DNA from: Pyropia yezoensis
Taxonomy: Eukaryota > Rhodophyta > Bangiophyceae > Bangiales > Bangiaceae
DNA length: 64,000 nt
Direction: 5' to 3'
Assembly: GCA_009829735.1 (NCBI GenBank)
Contig: CM020620.1
Span: 2,111,447 to 2,175,446 of the forward strand
In this document: positions 34,020 to 45,004 of the stretch, one piece after another
How the letters are laid out: each line of letters starts with the position of its first letter
Position numbering within the stretch: the first letter of the stretch is position 1
Program-made: the position numbers and the translations under genes
The notes under the pieces: generated by a model
Told to the model about the DNA's origin: nothing
Databases searched by the model: none
Seen by the model: only the letters and a program-made list of their open reading frames with translations

Positions 34020-34209
34020 TGTGGCAAAAACCACTAGCACACACGGCACGCAAATTAGGGCGGTGTGCTAGGGCTGCCTCCCGTGTCGGGGGAACCGGAA
34101 GAAGTGCAAGTCGCACACACTCTGTCCCTGTTGTGGGGCAAGCCCCCCACGGACAAACAAGAGGATGGTGTGTGGTCCAACAGTTTCTTGGTCGGGACGG
34201 GGACGCAGG
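34020..34209 (-). repeat. Left fragment of a family B LTR, split by element C
   Basis: The first 190 bp match the LTRs at 44198 and 48744 (TGTGGCAAAAACCACTAGCA onward) with about five differences. The match stops exactly where the family C LTR begins. Its continuation should lie past element C, in the assembly gap. Confidence 0.85.
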
Positions 34210-34781
34210 TGTGGTATAAAACTCGATCCTCTCAGACACGTGTCAATATCCCTCGGGGGAAAGGGACAGGTAACGCAGAAAGGGGAACTACGAGAATGGT
34301 ATGCCTGTTGCCTCACGTGCCTGCTTGCAGGGCAAACAGATACGCACGGTAGTGCACACGGGGAAGAGGAAAGCAAACGCGCAGTTGTCTTTTTCCCTGA
34401 GGGCGCGGGCCGAGGGCGCCTCGCTGTCCCTCTTAACGTGCATCTGGGGGAACCTCGGCACGTTGGCCCGGTAGCCCCCCCATAACCCCGAGTGGCCCCG
34501 ACCCGAGTCTAACCTCGTCAGGTCGGGGGCCACTATCACTACTAATTCTATTCCCACTCACTAATCTCACACTCAAATTCTCTCAAATCAAGTCCCTCAC
34601 AAATATGCAAAAACACATCAGAAATCCCTCTCTCGCGTGTGGATAGCGTAGTCCACCGCATCCCAGTGCCGGGCACGGGCCACGGCCGCCAACCATCGCC
34701 ACACGGCGGGCGTGTTCTGGCACCTGGTGCCCTCTGGTTGCAGTCCCGGGTCGGCGCCAAGTCGGGGCCAGGGATGCTACA
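34210..34781 (-). repeat. Family C LTR (3')
   Basis: 572 bp; reads TGTGGTATAAAA at its left end and ...GGGATGCTACA at its right end. Other copies are at 58619 (truncated) and, inverted, at 63745. The left end carries TATAAAAC on the plus strand (34214-34221). Confidence 0.88.
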
Positions 34782-34796
34782 TAGCTCCCTCCCTAG
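34782..34796 (-). promoter_or_regulatory. Element C polypurine tract
   Basis: Minus-strand CTAGGGAGGGAGCTA abutting the 3' LTR. Confidence 0.65.
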
Positions 34797-34964
34797 TCCG
34801 GCACGTCCTCGGGCCGAACCAGGTGCCACCGTGCACAGCCTCGAGCACGTCCACACCGGTGCCGAGGTCGAGCGTCTTCACCCGGTCACGATCACCTGCC
34901 CCGATCCTGCCCCCCCCCTCCGCTCCTTCACCTTGGCCCTCTCGTTCCCCGGAGTCTGGACGGT

Positions 34965-37082
34965 ATGTCCAGTTCCGAGATCCAAGCTGGGCCCGTGGTT
35001 CCGGCGGCGAGTATTGCGGAGGAGAGCTCGGGTCGTCGTGCCCCTCTCCTGCCTCCGGTTCCTCGGATGTCGGTGCCGGCGCCGGTCGCCACGGCGGGGA
35101 CGGATCGAGTTCCCCCGGCTTCCGCGATGCACCCGGTCGAGGCCCCCCCGGAGGGTCTCCCGGAGATGCTTCTTGGGCAGGACCCTCTGGCGGCCCGGCG
35201 TTACTCCACGGTGGTCGGCAACGCCGGGGCGGCCCAGTGCCAGCAGGATTGCATGGACCTCTGGCGCAAGGAACTCCAGCGCGGGGTCTTGACCGAGATG
35301 GACAAGGCACGTCTTCATACGGCGGACCAGATGCGCCTGGCACAAGACCGCTCCCAGAGCTTCTCGGGTTCCTCTTGGGTTGCTCGTCTGGAGGATCTCC
35401 CCTTCGCGCTGGTACTGGATCTACCCTTGACCGAGCGTCGCGTGTCCGCGTCCGTTCTCCGGTGGCCGGAGGAGGAAGGGTACGTCCACCGGGCGCTCAA
35501 GGTCTGGGACGAGGCGCTCAAGGGGTCGGGAAGCTTGAACTGCGACCCCCGTCCGAGCATGGTCGCTCTGGAGCCGCCTTTCTTGACCCGGAAATACTCC
35601 AAGTTGTCGCCGGCACGGGAGCAGGGTGAGCGACGCGGGCGTCAGCGTGACTTCCTTGTAAGCTGCAACCACCAGGAGTTCTGGAAGCTGGACAAGGCTA
35701 ACCGGGCGGCATACTACCCCAAGGTCATCCCGCAGCAGCAGGAAGTCGAGATCCCGGTCGGGTTTGCTCCTTCCAGCATCCCTTGCACCTGGTACTTCTT
35801 GGACGCCTTGACTCAGGCGTCAATCAAGGGCTTCTTCCACTCAATCCCGTACATGATGTACACGTCCGAGATGACAGTCTTGGCGGCCAACCACTGGCTT
35901 CATGAGGTCTTGGTGTCCAACCGGCTTTGGTTTCTCCCTGACCTCCTGATGGTCTGGATTGTCGACAAGTTGACCGTCGACTTCCTGTGCAGCCAGGACG
36001 AGGAGTACAAGGAGCTCTTCCAGGCGATGATCGACTTCCGGTGTCTGGTGCCGGTGCATGACCGGAACTTCTTGAACGCGATTGCCGACCAGAACCGCCC
36101 GCGTCGGGATGGCTTCGGTTGGGCGCAGGTGGTCTACCAGTCTTCTCCGGCCAAGGTGCAGCTGGCGACGCCGCTTCCGGCGTGGCCGCAGCTAGGTAGC
36201 TTTCCTGCTCCGGCCGCCCTTGATCTTCTGCCAGTTGGGCCGCCGGTGCAGGAGTCGGGATGGGCCGCGGCGGTCGGTCGGGCGTCTGCGGCGGCTCCGC
36301 TTCCTCCGGTTGCCCCTGTCGCCCCGGTCGCCTCGCCTGAACCGTCACCGGCACGTCCGCGCCCTGTTCCGGCTGTGCCAGTACTTCAAGCTCCTCCGGC
36401 ACCGCGCTTGTCTGCGGCGAGTCTGGGAGTGGCCGTGCGGTCGCCGATTACTCCGGCCGCTCTACCCCGGACGCCTTCTTCCAACGCCGGCGGCGCTGTG
36501 CCTCCGCTGGAGTTGGGCACTCCGGTCTCGGGGGCCGTTGTGGACCGTCCGGTAGTGTCATCCTCGGGCCGGTTCGAGATTCCGGCGCCGACTCTGCGCC
36601 TTACCCGCTTCCGGGTGCCTGACTGGTACCTGAACCAAGGTGGTCCAACATGCGACCAGTACGACGTCGGCATGATTGAAGACCAGCTGGGTCGTCTTCC
36701 GGTGCAGGTTGAAGGCGTCGGGTCCTCTCTGGTGCTGGGTACTTACGCCAGCGTCTTGAACGACGTGGTCGACCGGGTGTTTGCTTGCGCGGACAGCGGT
36801 CAGATGTCGAACAACCCGGTGGTTGGCGAACTTCTGGCGACTTTGACGCGGCATGGCTTGGCCCAGCAGTGGTCAGAGACCTTCACGGGCTTCCAGCGGC
36901 GCCGACGGACATATCTGGATGAGCGGGAGCCACCGGCAACTACTGGTACTACTCCGATGGCGTCATACCGGGATGCGCCGCGTCCACCGCACTACGTCAT
37001 CCCGTCTTCCTCCGGTTCCCGTCGTACCGCGGAGGCAACGCCGGAGGACACTCCCGCGGCTCAGCGTCCGCGCCGGGAGTAG
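34965..37082 (+). CDS. Element C antisense ORF (aORF), intact
   Basis: 705 residues from a true ATG at 34965, on the strand opposite to pol; its stop is about 145 bp from the pol stop. The N-terminal 60 residues are Ser/Pro-rich. Residues about 95-380 look folded and helical: DCMDLWRKELQRG, RDFLVSCNHQEFWKLDKANR, YYPKVIPQQQEVEIPVGF (about 250-267), AANHWLHEVLVSNRLWFLPD and EEYKELFQAMIDFRCLVP. A Pro/Ala-rich linker (about 400-530) leads to a second conserved region (VPDWYLNQGGPTCDQYDVGM, then SLVLGTYASVLNDVVDRVFA). There is no signal peptide, membrane span or zinc knuckle, so it is neither an obvious envelope nor a second Gag. Homologous in order and motif to the aORFs in families A and B. Function unknown. 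Confidence 0.85.
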   Translation: MSSSEIQAGPVVPAASIAEESSGRRAPLLPPVPRMSVPAPVATAGTDRVPPASAMHPVEAPPEGLPEMLLGQDPLAARRYSTVVGNAGAAQCQQDCMDLWRKELQRGVLTEMDKARLHTADQMRLAQDRSQSFSGSSWVARLEDLPFALVLDLPLTERRVSASVLRWPEEEGYVHRALKVWDEALKGSGSLNCDPRPSMVALEPPFLTRKYSKLSPAREQGERRGRQRDFLVSCNHQEFWKLDKANRAAYYPKVIPQQQEVEIPVGFAPSSIPCTWYFLDALTQASIKGFFHSIPYMMYTSEMTVLAANHWLHEVLVSNRLWFLPDLLMVWIVDKLTVDFLCSQDEEYKELFQAMIDFRCLVPVHDRNFLNAIADQNRPRRDGFGWAQVVYQSSPAKVQLATPLPAWPQLGSFPAPAALDLLPVGPPVQESGWAAAVGRASAAAPLPPVAPVAPVASPEPSPARPRPVPAVPVLQAPPAPRLSAASLGVAVRSPITPAALPRTPSSNAGGAVPPLELGTPVSGAVVDRPVVSSSGRFEIPAPTLRLTRFRVPDWYLNQGGPTCDQYDVGMIEDQLGRLPVQVEGVGSSLVLGTYASVLNDVVDRVFACADSGQMSNNPVVGELLATLTRHGLAQQWSETFTGFQRRRRTYLDEREPPATTGTTPMASYRDAPRPPHYVIPSSSGSRRTAEATPEDTPAAQRPRRE

Positions 37083-37227
37083 TAGTTGGATGCAAGGAGG
37101 GTGAGGGTCTTGGGAGAAGCGAGGAGGGAAGAGGCGGAGAGAAGGGTTGCTCGAGCGGGTGCTTGTTTTCCTTGATTGCTCCATGCTTGCATTGCGTGTT
37201 CTCCTTGATATACCCGTTCCCTTCTTC

Positions 37228-39761
37228 TCAATCCTCTTGTTCCGCATCCGTTGCGGGTGAGCTCGTCTCGTCCCGAGGGTCTTGGTTGGCCCCGTCCTCT
37301 TGGTCCTCCTCCGTGTCCGACTCCAGAATCTTGCCGGCTCTGGCCACGGGAGTGCCCTCAATCCCGTTCCGTCGCGTGTAGGCACAGACGTCCGCGATGG
37401 GTAGCCGGTTTGAGGGTTCCCATGTATCATCTGCCGGGTTGAAACCGAACCAGCGTACTCGCAGGTACAGGCGTCCATCTCTCCAGGCATGGTCGACAAA
37501 CTTGACGTAGACAAATTCCCGACCTTCTTCTTGGGATAGCCAGGGTATCGCAGTCCGCTTACGCCGGGTCAAGTCCCGTTGGCTTGGCGGTGGAGCTCGG
37601 GTGACATGGTCGCTGCTCACCCGGTACGGAGAGCCATCCACGTCTAGAAGGAAGGTCCAGCCATCCGTATTGAGAATCTCATAAGGTCCATCCGTCTTAG
37701 AGTCCAGCTTCCCCCGGGTCTTGCTATGGTTGTCCACAAAAACCCAGTCGCCACCACCCAGTTCCTTGTTCTTTTCCCGGACACTTTTGTCATAGTCCCG
37801 CTTGTATCGCTCCTGGGTCTTTGAAATTGACTCCTTGACTCTTGGGAGCAGGAGCTTTAGTTGTTCCAGGAACTCATCCTTTGCCTTGGGACCTGACTTC
37901 AGTGCAGGCTGGAGACCATCCGGTATTCTTTCCAGGGAGAAGTTGGTCAGCCGCCTCGGGGTGACAAAGTCGAGTGGAGCGACTCCCGTTGTCCGGTGAA
38001 CTCGGGAGTTGTAGGCTAGAGTGAGGACAGCCAGGAGCTCGTCCCAGTCTTCTTGGTGCTCCTCCACATAGTGCCGTAGCATGTCCACTAGGGTCCGGTT
38101 GAATCGTTCCACCTGGCCGTTCGTTTGAGGGTGGTACGTCGTGGTGTACAAGTTCTTGATGCCCATCAGGTCACAGACTCCTTGGAAGAACAGGGATGCA
38201 AACTGGGGACCGTTGTCGGTTAAGACGGAGTCTGGAGGGCCGTAGGCGGCTATCCAGTACTCGCAGAAGGCCGACGTGACATCCAGAGCCGTAATGGTTC
38301 TCAACGGGATTGCTCGAGTGAACTTGGAGAACCGGTCACAAATGATGAGCAGGTATATGTTGCCACTGGACGTCTCAGGTAGGGGCCCCAGGATGTCCAT
38401 GCTTAAGCTTGCAAAGGGCTCCGCCGCAGGGAATAGGCGTAGCTTAGAAGTCTTCTTCCTCTGGGACAACCGGTTCCTTGCACAAGAAATACAAGCCTCC
38501 AGGCACTTATGGACGTCACTGGCCATGGTTTCCCAGTAATAGTGTCGTCTCATGGAAGCATACATCCGATTGATACCAGGATGTCCGGCCTGGGGAGACA
38601 AGTGCTCCAGGCGTAGGATGTCAGCTCGTAGACTTCGGGGTACGTAGACTTGAGTTGCCCCATCGAAGGGTGACACCCGTACTAGGAGTCCGTCTGTAGA
38701 CTCGGAGAAGCGACTGTTCCGGTTCAGGTCCATTTGGTGGCGAAGCTCCAAGCATTGAGGGTCCGTCAATTGTGCCTCCAGCATCCGGTGAATGGTTACC
38801 GGTTGATGAGCGTCAGGTGTCTCGTACAGGGGAGCGTGCCAGCCACGTCCGACATTCGGGAGGATGAAGCAAGGTATTTCCTCCGGGATAGGACCGGTAT
38901 CGGCTGCAGGAGTCTCCAGCCGGGATATGGTGTCGGCGCAGTGGTGCTCCCTCCCTGCTCTGGTGCACACCTTGTACTTGAACTCCGAAAGGCGTAGGCG
39001 CCACCGGGCGACCCTTCCTTGACTGCTGTCCATGCATAGCAGCCACCTTAGACTGGCGTGGTCCGTCCGGATGAGGAACTCTTGTCCTTCAAGATATGGA
39101 CGTAATAGGAAGCAAGCCCAGACGACCGCCAAGCACTCGCGCTCGGTCGTGGAATAGTTCTTCTCGGCTGGAGTCAAGACGCGACTGTAGTAGCCTATCG
39201 GGAGGAAGTGCCCATCAGGTTGCTGCTGGAGTAGTGAGCACCCCACCTGGACGCCACAGGCGTCAGTCTCCAGAACAAACTGACCCTCCCGCTTGGGTAA
39301 TGCCAGTACTGGAGTGGTGGTCAGGCGCTTCTTGAGCTCTTCGAAGGCTGCTGTCTGCTTCTCGTCGAACACCGGGAGTTGTGCTGGAAGCTTCTTGCTA
39401 GTAAGCTTGGTCAAGGGCCGGGCAATCAGAGCGTAGTCTCGTACGAACCGGCGGTAGACGTTGCACATACCCAGGAAGCTCTTGAGTTCCGTCTGGGTTT
39501 TAGGTTGCCGTGCATGCCGGAGGGCCTTGATGTTCTTCTCATTGACTCGGAGCTCCCCCGGACTCAGCACGTGCCCCAGGTACTCCACCTCAGTCTCAAA
39601 CAGGTGGCACTTCTCGGCCTTGAGGGTAACTCCAGCCTTGGACAGGAGGGTCAGGACCTCTCGAAGGTGCTCCAGGTGTTCCGCTGGGGTCTTGGAGAAA
39701 ACAATGATGTCGTCCAGGTAGACCAAACATGTTCTCCACCTTAGCCCCGACAGGATGATGT
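37228..39761 (-). CDS. pol: Element C Pol, C-terminal part (RT to chromodomain)
   Basis: Open from the gap edge to TGA at 37228. Entering from the gap it shows the end of reverse transcriptase with CLVYLDDIIVFSKTPAEHLE, then NVYRRFVRDYALIARPLTKL, RNase H (VLETDACGVQVGCSLLQQQP), the integrase zinc module (AGHPGINRMYASMRRHYYWE, CISCARNR), integrase core (MDILGPLPE, LTDNGPQF, QVERFNRTLVDM), and a good chromodomain (YLRVRWFGFNPADDTWEPSN). A short Glu/Asp-rich tail ends the protein. The part before YLDD lies in the N gap. The enzyme portion visible is intact. Confidence 0.9.
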
Positions 39762-40261
39762 NNNNNNNNNNNNNNNNNNNNNNNNNNNNNNNNNNNNNNN
39801 NNNNNNNNNNNNNNNNNNNNNNNNNNNNNNNNNNNNNNNNNNNNNNNNNNNNNNNNNNNNNNNNNNNNNNNNNNNNNNNNNNNNNNNNNNNNNNNNNNNN
39901 NNNNNNNNNNNNNNNNNNNNNNNNNNNNNNNNNNNNNNNNNNNNNNNNNNNNNNNNNNNNNNNNNNNNNNNNNNNNNNNNNNNNNNNNNNNNNNNNNNNN
40001 NNNNNNNNNNNNNNNNNNNNNNNNNNNNNNNNNNNNNNNNNNNNNNNNNNNNNNNNNNNNNNNNNNNNNNNNNNNNNNNNNNNNNNNNNNNNNNNNNNNN
40101 NNNNNNNNNNNNNNNNNNNNNNNNNNNNNNNNNNNNNNNNNNNNNNNNNNNNNNNNNNNNNNNNNNNNNNNNNNNNNNNNNNNNNNNNNNNNNNNNNNNN
40201 NNNNNNNNNNNNNNNNNNNNNNNNNNNNNNNNNNNNNNNNNNNNNNNNNNNNNNNNNNNNN
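39762..40261. other. Assembly gap (500 N)
   Basis: Exactly 500 N, a conventional placeholder length, so the true distance is unknown. It hides the 5' half of element C, the rest of the split family B LTR and the start of the first family B unit. Confidence 0.98.
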
Positions 40262-40459
40262 CTCTCCTCAAGCTTGCCCACTCGGCAGCTTGCTCTCCTC
40301 AGTTCACTTCACCATCACCACCACCTCCCCTTCACCTTCCACTGGGCCGCCCCACGCTGGGGAGGCCACCCGTATACCCACGATCCGAGTCCCCCTCAAC
40401 TCGAGGCGGGTCTCGTGCCGCGATAGCCAGAGCGTCTCTCCCCAACTTGGGGAGAAGCC

Positions 40460-42401
40460 ATGGCGACCCCGGGGAGTGAGACAGACTCTCTAGATGAGCG
40501 TATGGAGGACACCAGCTACGGTGCAGCACCGCCGGGACTTCCGGCGGGGCTCCGCGATCGCTCCGGGGGATGGGACTCCCGCGTCACCCGGCTTTGGGTT
40601 GACGGCGGGGTCTCCCCCGGAGGCGGGACTAGTTGTCCCGCGTGAGGCCTTGGGGCGGTGGTTTTACCCCGCTTGGCCTCTCTATGAGGAGGGGTTGACT
40701 GTTCTTCGCTGTGGCCGACTTGGCGCAGCGATGGGTCGGGTATGGGACCGCCTACGGGAGAAGTGTCCCCGTAGGGTCGGGTTCCCTGCCGGCTTCAGGA
40801 CGGACCAGTTTGCCTTCCTGGACGATGAGGAGGTTGAGGACGTTCAGCGTGCCAAGGCCATGGTGGACCGCGGGGGAACTATCCCGGGTCCCGGCGACTT
40901 GCCGACCTTCACGTGGGACGCTGTGGCAACTCGCCCACCGTACCTCCACGAGGCCGATCCACACACTCATCACTTTGATGTGGCGGATGGAGAAAGACTT
41001 CCGGCGAGGTCCCTACTTGGTGACCTCGGCTCAACTTGAGTTTCCTCAACAGTCTGCTGCCAGTAAGGAGCAGTACTATCCGAAGAAGCCCGAGTGGTGG
41101 CCTCAAAGTTGAGGTCCCCTACGGGTTCCCGGCGTTGTTGCCACGGTTGCTTGACCACTTCGGCTCCGTCATGTTGACGGCTGCCCCTGATCACCTGGTG
41201 TGGGCCATGTTGGCCACTCAGTGGCTCCTCGAGGTCATGTCGACCTGGGTGTCCTGTGTTCAGCGGCGGGGATGCTCTGGCATCTCCCCCTCCGGCTCCT
41301 CCAAGGTTTGGAACAGCTCACCCCTCAGCTAGTTGCTGAGGGGTGCTCATCAGGACAACTCACTCTACTTGAGGAGATGCTCCGGCTCCATAAGTTTATC
41401 GAGTGGGAGAGCATTGAGCACAAGTTGCGCCGCCCCACTCGTGGGCCCAAGGACGATGGCGCACTTCGCCAGTTCGTGTGGGTCGCTCGTGAACTTCACG
41501 ACGGCCGTGTGGTCCTACGAGAGAGGTTGGGCATCGGGACTACCCGTATGCCCCGGGGGTGGATCGCCACACTGCGCCACCCCCGGACAAGCCCATAGTT
41601 ATGGCCGTGCCGTCCTATGATGACCATATGACTCAACCCACTGCGGGGGCCCCAAGTCGGGGTCGCAGTTACACCCGGGTACCGCCACCTCGGTGGGCCC
41701 CTCCGCTTCCTCCTGTTCCTTTCCAACCTCACGGGAACATCCCGATCAGCGTGGCCGTGGAGTCTTCCACCCCGGTGTCCCCCAACTTGGGGGCCACCCT
41801 CCTGACGGTATACCCCAAGTTGGTGTTGCCGCCCACGCCTCTAACCTCAGAGATGATGATCACCACGTTGGTGCGCACCATTTCCTGGTTGGCCGCGTCG
41901 ACCGCAACCCTACAGAGTTCCGAGACTCCTCAACTTGAGAAACGCGTTCGTACTGCAGTGGCGACCGCGAGTTGCGAGTCGGTGGCGGAGTTTATGACAG
42001 CCGAGTTGGCTCGCATTGGGGCTATTATGCCCCAGCCAGCCCCACTTGGGCGTGGCAAACGTCGCGCGAGCCGGGCATACTCGCCTCCTCGCCGTCGTCG
42101 CCGACACTCGCGGCGCTCTCCTTCCGTATCGGAAGACGAGTTGTCTTACTCCGTTTCGGAGTCCTCTACCCCGTCGGAGACGGAGTCAGTCCAGCGTCTG
42201 CGTCGCAAACTTGCGCGCAAGACCAGGCAGAAGAGTGGCCACGGTCTGCGCCACTTGCGCGACCGTGAGGGGCGCGACGGTTCCGACTTGGAGCCGCCGC
42301 CCCTTCCAACGATTGGAGACCGTTATCGGCGTTGGTCTCGCCGCTCGCCTCCACGTGAGGGCGAGGGCCGTGGAGTGGGAGAGTCTAGCATGCGTGCCTA
42401 G
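40460..42401 (+). pseudogene. Family B aORF, unit 1 copy (indels)
   Basis: The same protein as in unit 2 but broken by several small indels between 40455 and 41560 (for example an extra G before the DVRMEKDF region and an extra A in the QVEVPYGF codons). It has two bases near 41573 that unit 2 lacks, so here the downstream half (from about 41559) connects in frame to the upstream reading. It ends with an Arg/Ser-rich region (RRRRRHSRRSPSVSEDEL) at 42401. Confidence 0.65.
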
Positions 42402-42544
42402 TTGGCAGCTGCCTTTGTTGTGAGAGTGTGAGGGTTAGGGCTGTAGTTAAAAGCCACTCTGCGTACCACTTCGACTTGAAGCACTCTCTTGGCACTGTTG
42501 CTCGGCCTTCCCTCACGTTGAGGGAGGGCTGTTCGGGTCTATCT

Positions 42545-43510
42545 CATTCCGGGCACAGTACGCCCGGACCTTCTCAGCGGGAAGGTCCTCCACATACTCC
42601 CACGTATCATCCTTGGCTTTTTAGCCAAACCAACGCACCCTCAACATGAGGCGGTCAGTGTCTTCATCCCATCCGTGGTCGATGAACTTATCGAACACGT
42701 ACTCCTGCGGGCCCTGTTTGGCCGCAGGCAGTGAGGGGAGGCGCCACGCTTCCAAAGCACGCGCCCAAGCTGGGTCGTCTGCAGGCGGTGGTGCAACTTT
42801 GACCACGTCCTGTTCGTTCACTGTGCGGACCCCATCATCACTTTCGATGGTGAAGCGCCGCCCATCAATACGAAGGACCTGGTACGGCCCCTTCGTCTGG
42901 AGTACCAACTTACCCCAAGTTGGGGTGTGTGAGTGAACCAGCACCCAGTCACCCTGCTCGGGGATATGCTTAGCATTGCGCACCTTTTTGTCAAAGGTAC
43001 GCTTGTAGCGCTTCTGTGCTTTATCCATCTCAGCCCTGACTTTTGGGATGAGGTTTTCAAGCCTAGCAGCGAACTCCGCCTTACTCTCAGTAGGAGTAGG
43101 CGTACTGCCACCACCCTCCCTAGTTGGGAGCGGCCGCCGCACGGCAATAGACCGCACGCGACGGGGGGTCACAAAAGCGAGGGGTACTTCCCCGGTAGAT
43201 GAGTGAACCTGCGAATTGTAGGCAGTAGTAAGGATAGAAATGTATTGATCCCACGTTTTCACATGCTCACTCACATAGTGGCGCAGCTGCCGAACAATAG
43301 TTTTGTTGAAGCGCTCCTTAACGAAATCCCTTGAACGGGGCCCTCCCTATACGGTTGTTGGCGTAAAGGGGGTACACCGGGTTTCAACTCGATCCGGTGT
43401 TGGGTGGCTCTCATGAGTCCCAACTGACCATCCCACAACTTGTGATATTGGTCCAAGAGGCGTTCAACTTGAACCCTCAACCTGGGTGGAACACCCTCCA
43501 TGTTCACATG
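42545..43510 (-). pseudogene. Family B pol remnant, unit 1
   Basis: Contains the pre-RT segment (TQHRIELKPGVPPLRQQPYR), joined with a frameshift to the end of integrase (LRHYVSEHVKTWDQYISILT) and a chromodomain interrupted by TAA at RVRWFG. Most of RT, RNase H and the integrase core are missing. Confidence 0.7.
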
Positions 43511-44197
43511 GGGACGAGGAGAGGCGGCCGACTTGGCTTGATGCTTCTCCTTTCCGGACTTCGGGTCGCTACTCGCGCCCGCGTTGAGGGTGACCGCTAC
43601 TACCGGTCCCTCATGTTGGTCGATATAGCCGAACTTGGCTCCCGGTCAAAGATGCTTTCTTTGAGGGTGGCGGGGGTAGCAACTTGCTACGACCCCTGTC
43701 ACAGGCTCGAGCCCATCACCGACGAGTGAAGGTCCGCCGTCCTCCACCCGCCTAGTTGGCGACGGCTCTATGCCGAAGTTGAATCCAACCCGAGTGGATC
43801 TCGCGGGGACAGTCCTCTCACCTTGGGACGTTCCTTTTGAGTGTACCACCCGGTGGCCGAAGTGCGAACCACCGGTCCGAGGAAGACCCTCAGGGTAAAC
43901 ACCCGACGGGGTCGGGGTGGCATACCGCCCGCACCGATACCCACGGCCCTGCTGGCTGGAGTGCCTCTAGCACCTCCGCGACCCCAGGTACACCCTGTGT
44001 CTGGCCAGTATTCAAAAGCGCCGGAGTAAAGTCGTCACCGGAGAGTTTCCCGAACGTCGGGAGGTCCGATCCAGCCGTGTTGGCTAACGATCCACACGAC
44101 ACAGTCCAAGACCACCATTCCTCTGAGACAGAGGGCCCCCTACGCCCGGCTGCACCCGGAGGTAAAGTTTACCTCTGTCCCCTGCTGCTCCACCAAA

Positions 44198-44666
44198 TGT
44201 GGCAAAAACCACTAGCACACACGGCACCCAAGTTGGGGCGGTGTGCTAGGGCTGCCTCCCGTGTCGGGGGAACCGGAAGAAGTGCAAGTCGCACACACTC
44301 TGTCCCTGTTGTGGGGCAAACCCCCCACGGACAAACAAGAGGATGGTGTGTGGTCCAACAGTTTCTTGGTCGGGACGGGGACGCAGGGCCAAGCCCCGCT
44401 GTCCCTCCCCTTATCCCCCCAGGGTCCACTCAGAATCTCGCCACTCAGAATCTCCCACCCCAGCACCTGCCCACCGGGCCACACGAAAATTCAAGACGAT
44501 AAATGCAGAAAACCCTCAAATCCAAGTTGGATTTACCACTAAGCTAACTATCCCAAACTTAGGGAATATGGACCCAAATGCAGGGGGAGGAACGGATCAG
44601 GCTAGTGGCCTGCCGCCCCTTGCATGGCACGTGTTGCCCCCCTACCTGGGGGTCAATACTGCCACA
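44198..44666 (-). repeat. Family B LTR (middle, shared by both units)
   Basis: 469 bp. It acts as the 3' LTR of unit 2 and sits just outside the primer site of unit 1. Confidence 0.93.
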
Positions 44667-45004
44667 CTCCCCTCTCCTCAGTTCCGACCGACCCGGTCGG
44701 CCCTGTGAGGGGGTGCGTAAACGCACGTCTCGGCGTTGGGGGCGCGACTTGCTGTCCCCCATGGAGTACGTAACACGGATGTGGAGGCGGTCACGTTGAC
44801 CGCCCCTCTCCTCAAGCTTGCCCACTCGGCAGCTTGCTCTCCTCAGTTCACACTTCACCATCACCACCACCTCCCCTTCACCTTCCACTGGGCCGCCCCA
44901 CGCTGGGGAGGCCACCCGTATACCCACGATCCGAGTCCCCCTCAACTCGAGGCGGGTCTCGTGCCGCGATAGCCAGAGCGTCTCTCCCCAACTTGGGGAG
45001 AGCC

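Larger units (their letters stand above)
34210..39761 (-). mobile_element. Element C: Ty3/Gypsy element nested in a family B LTR, truncated by gap
   Basis: Starts with the 572-bp LTR C at 34210-34781 (its 3' LTR in minus-strand sense), then a purine tract, the convergent aORF (plus), and pol (minus) running into the N gap. Gag, primer site and 5' LTR are not visible. The insertion point is inside family B LTR DNA after GGACGCAGG. Confidence 0.85.
40262..44197 (-). mobile_element. Family B unit 1 (internal region, left end in gap)
   Basis: Nearly identical to 44811-48743. It ends at the shared middle LTR with the same primer-binding site at 44177-44195. In its first 1.3 kb it differs from unit 2 mostly by one- and two-base indels; beyond about 41600 the two are almost identical. 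This pattern next to a gap suggests uncorrected sequence. Confidence 0.85.

Noticed and set aside
34965..37082. aORF as an envelope gene
   Set aside because: The protein lacks a signal peptide, a membrane-spanning segment and a furin-like site, and it is on the opposite strand to gag-pol.
39755..40426. ORFs running through the N gap
   Set aside because: Gap bases were translated as unknown residues; only the flanking real sequence was used.
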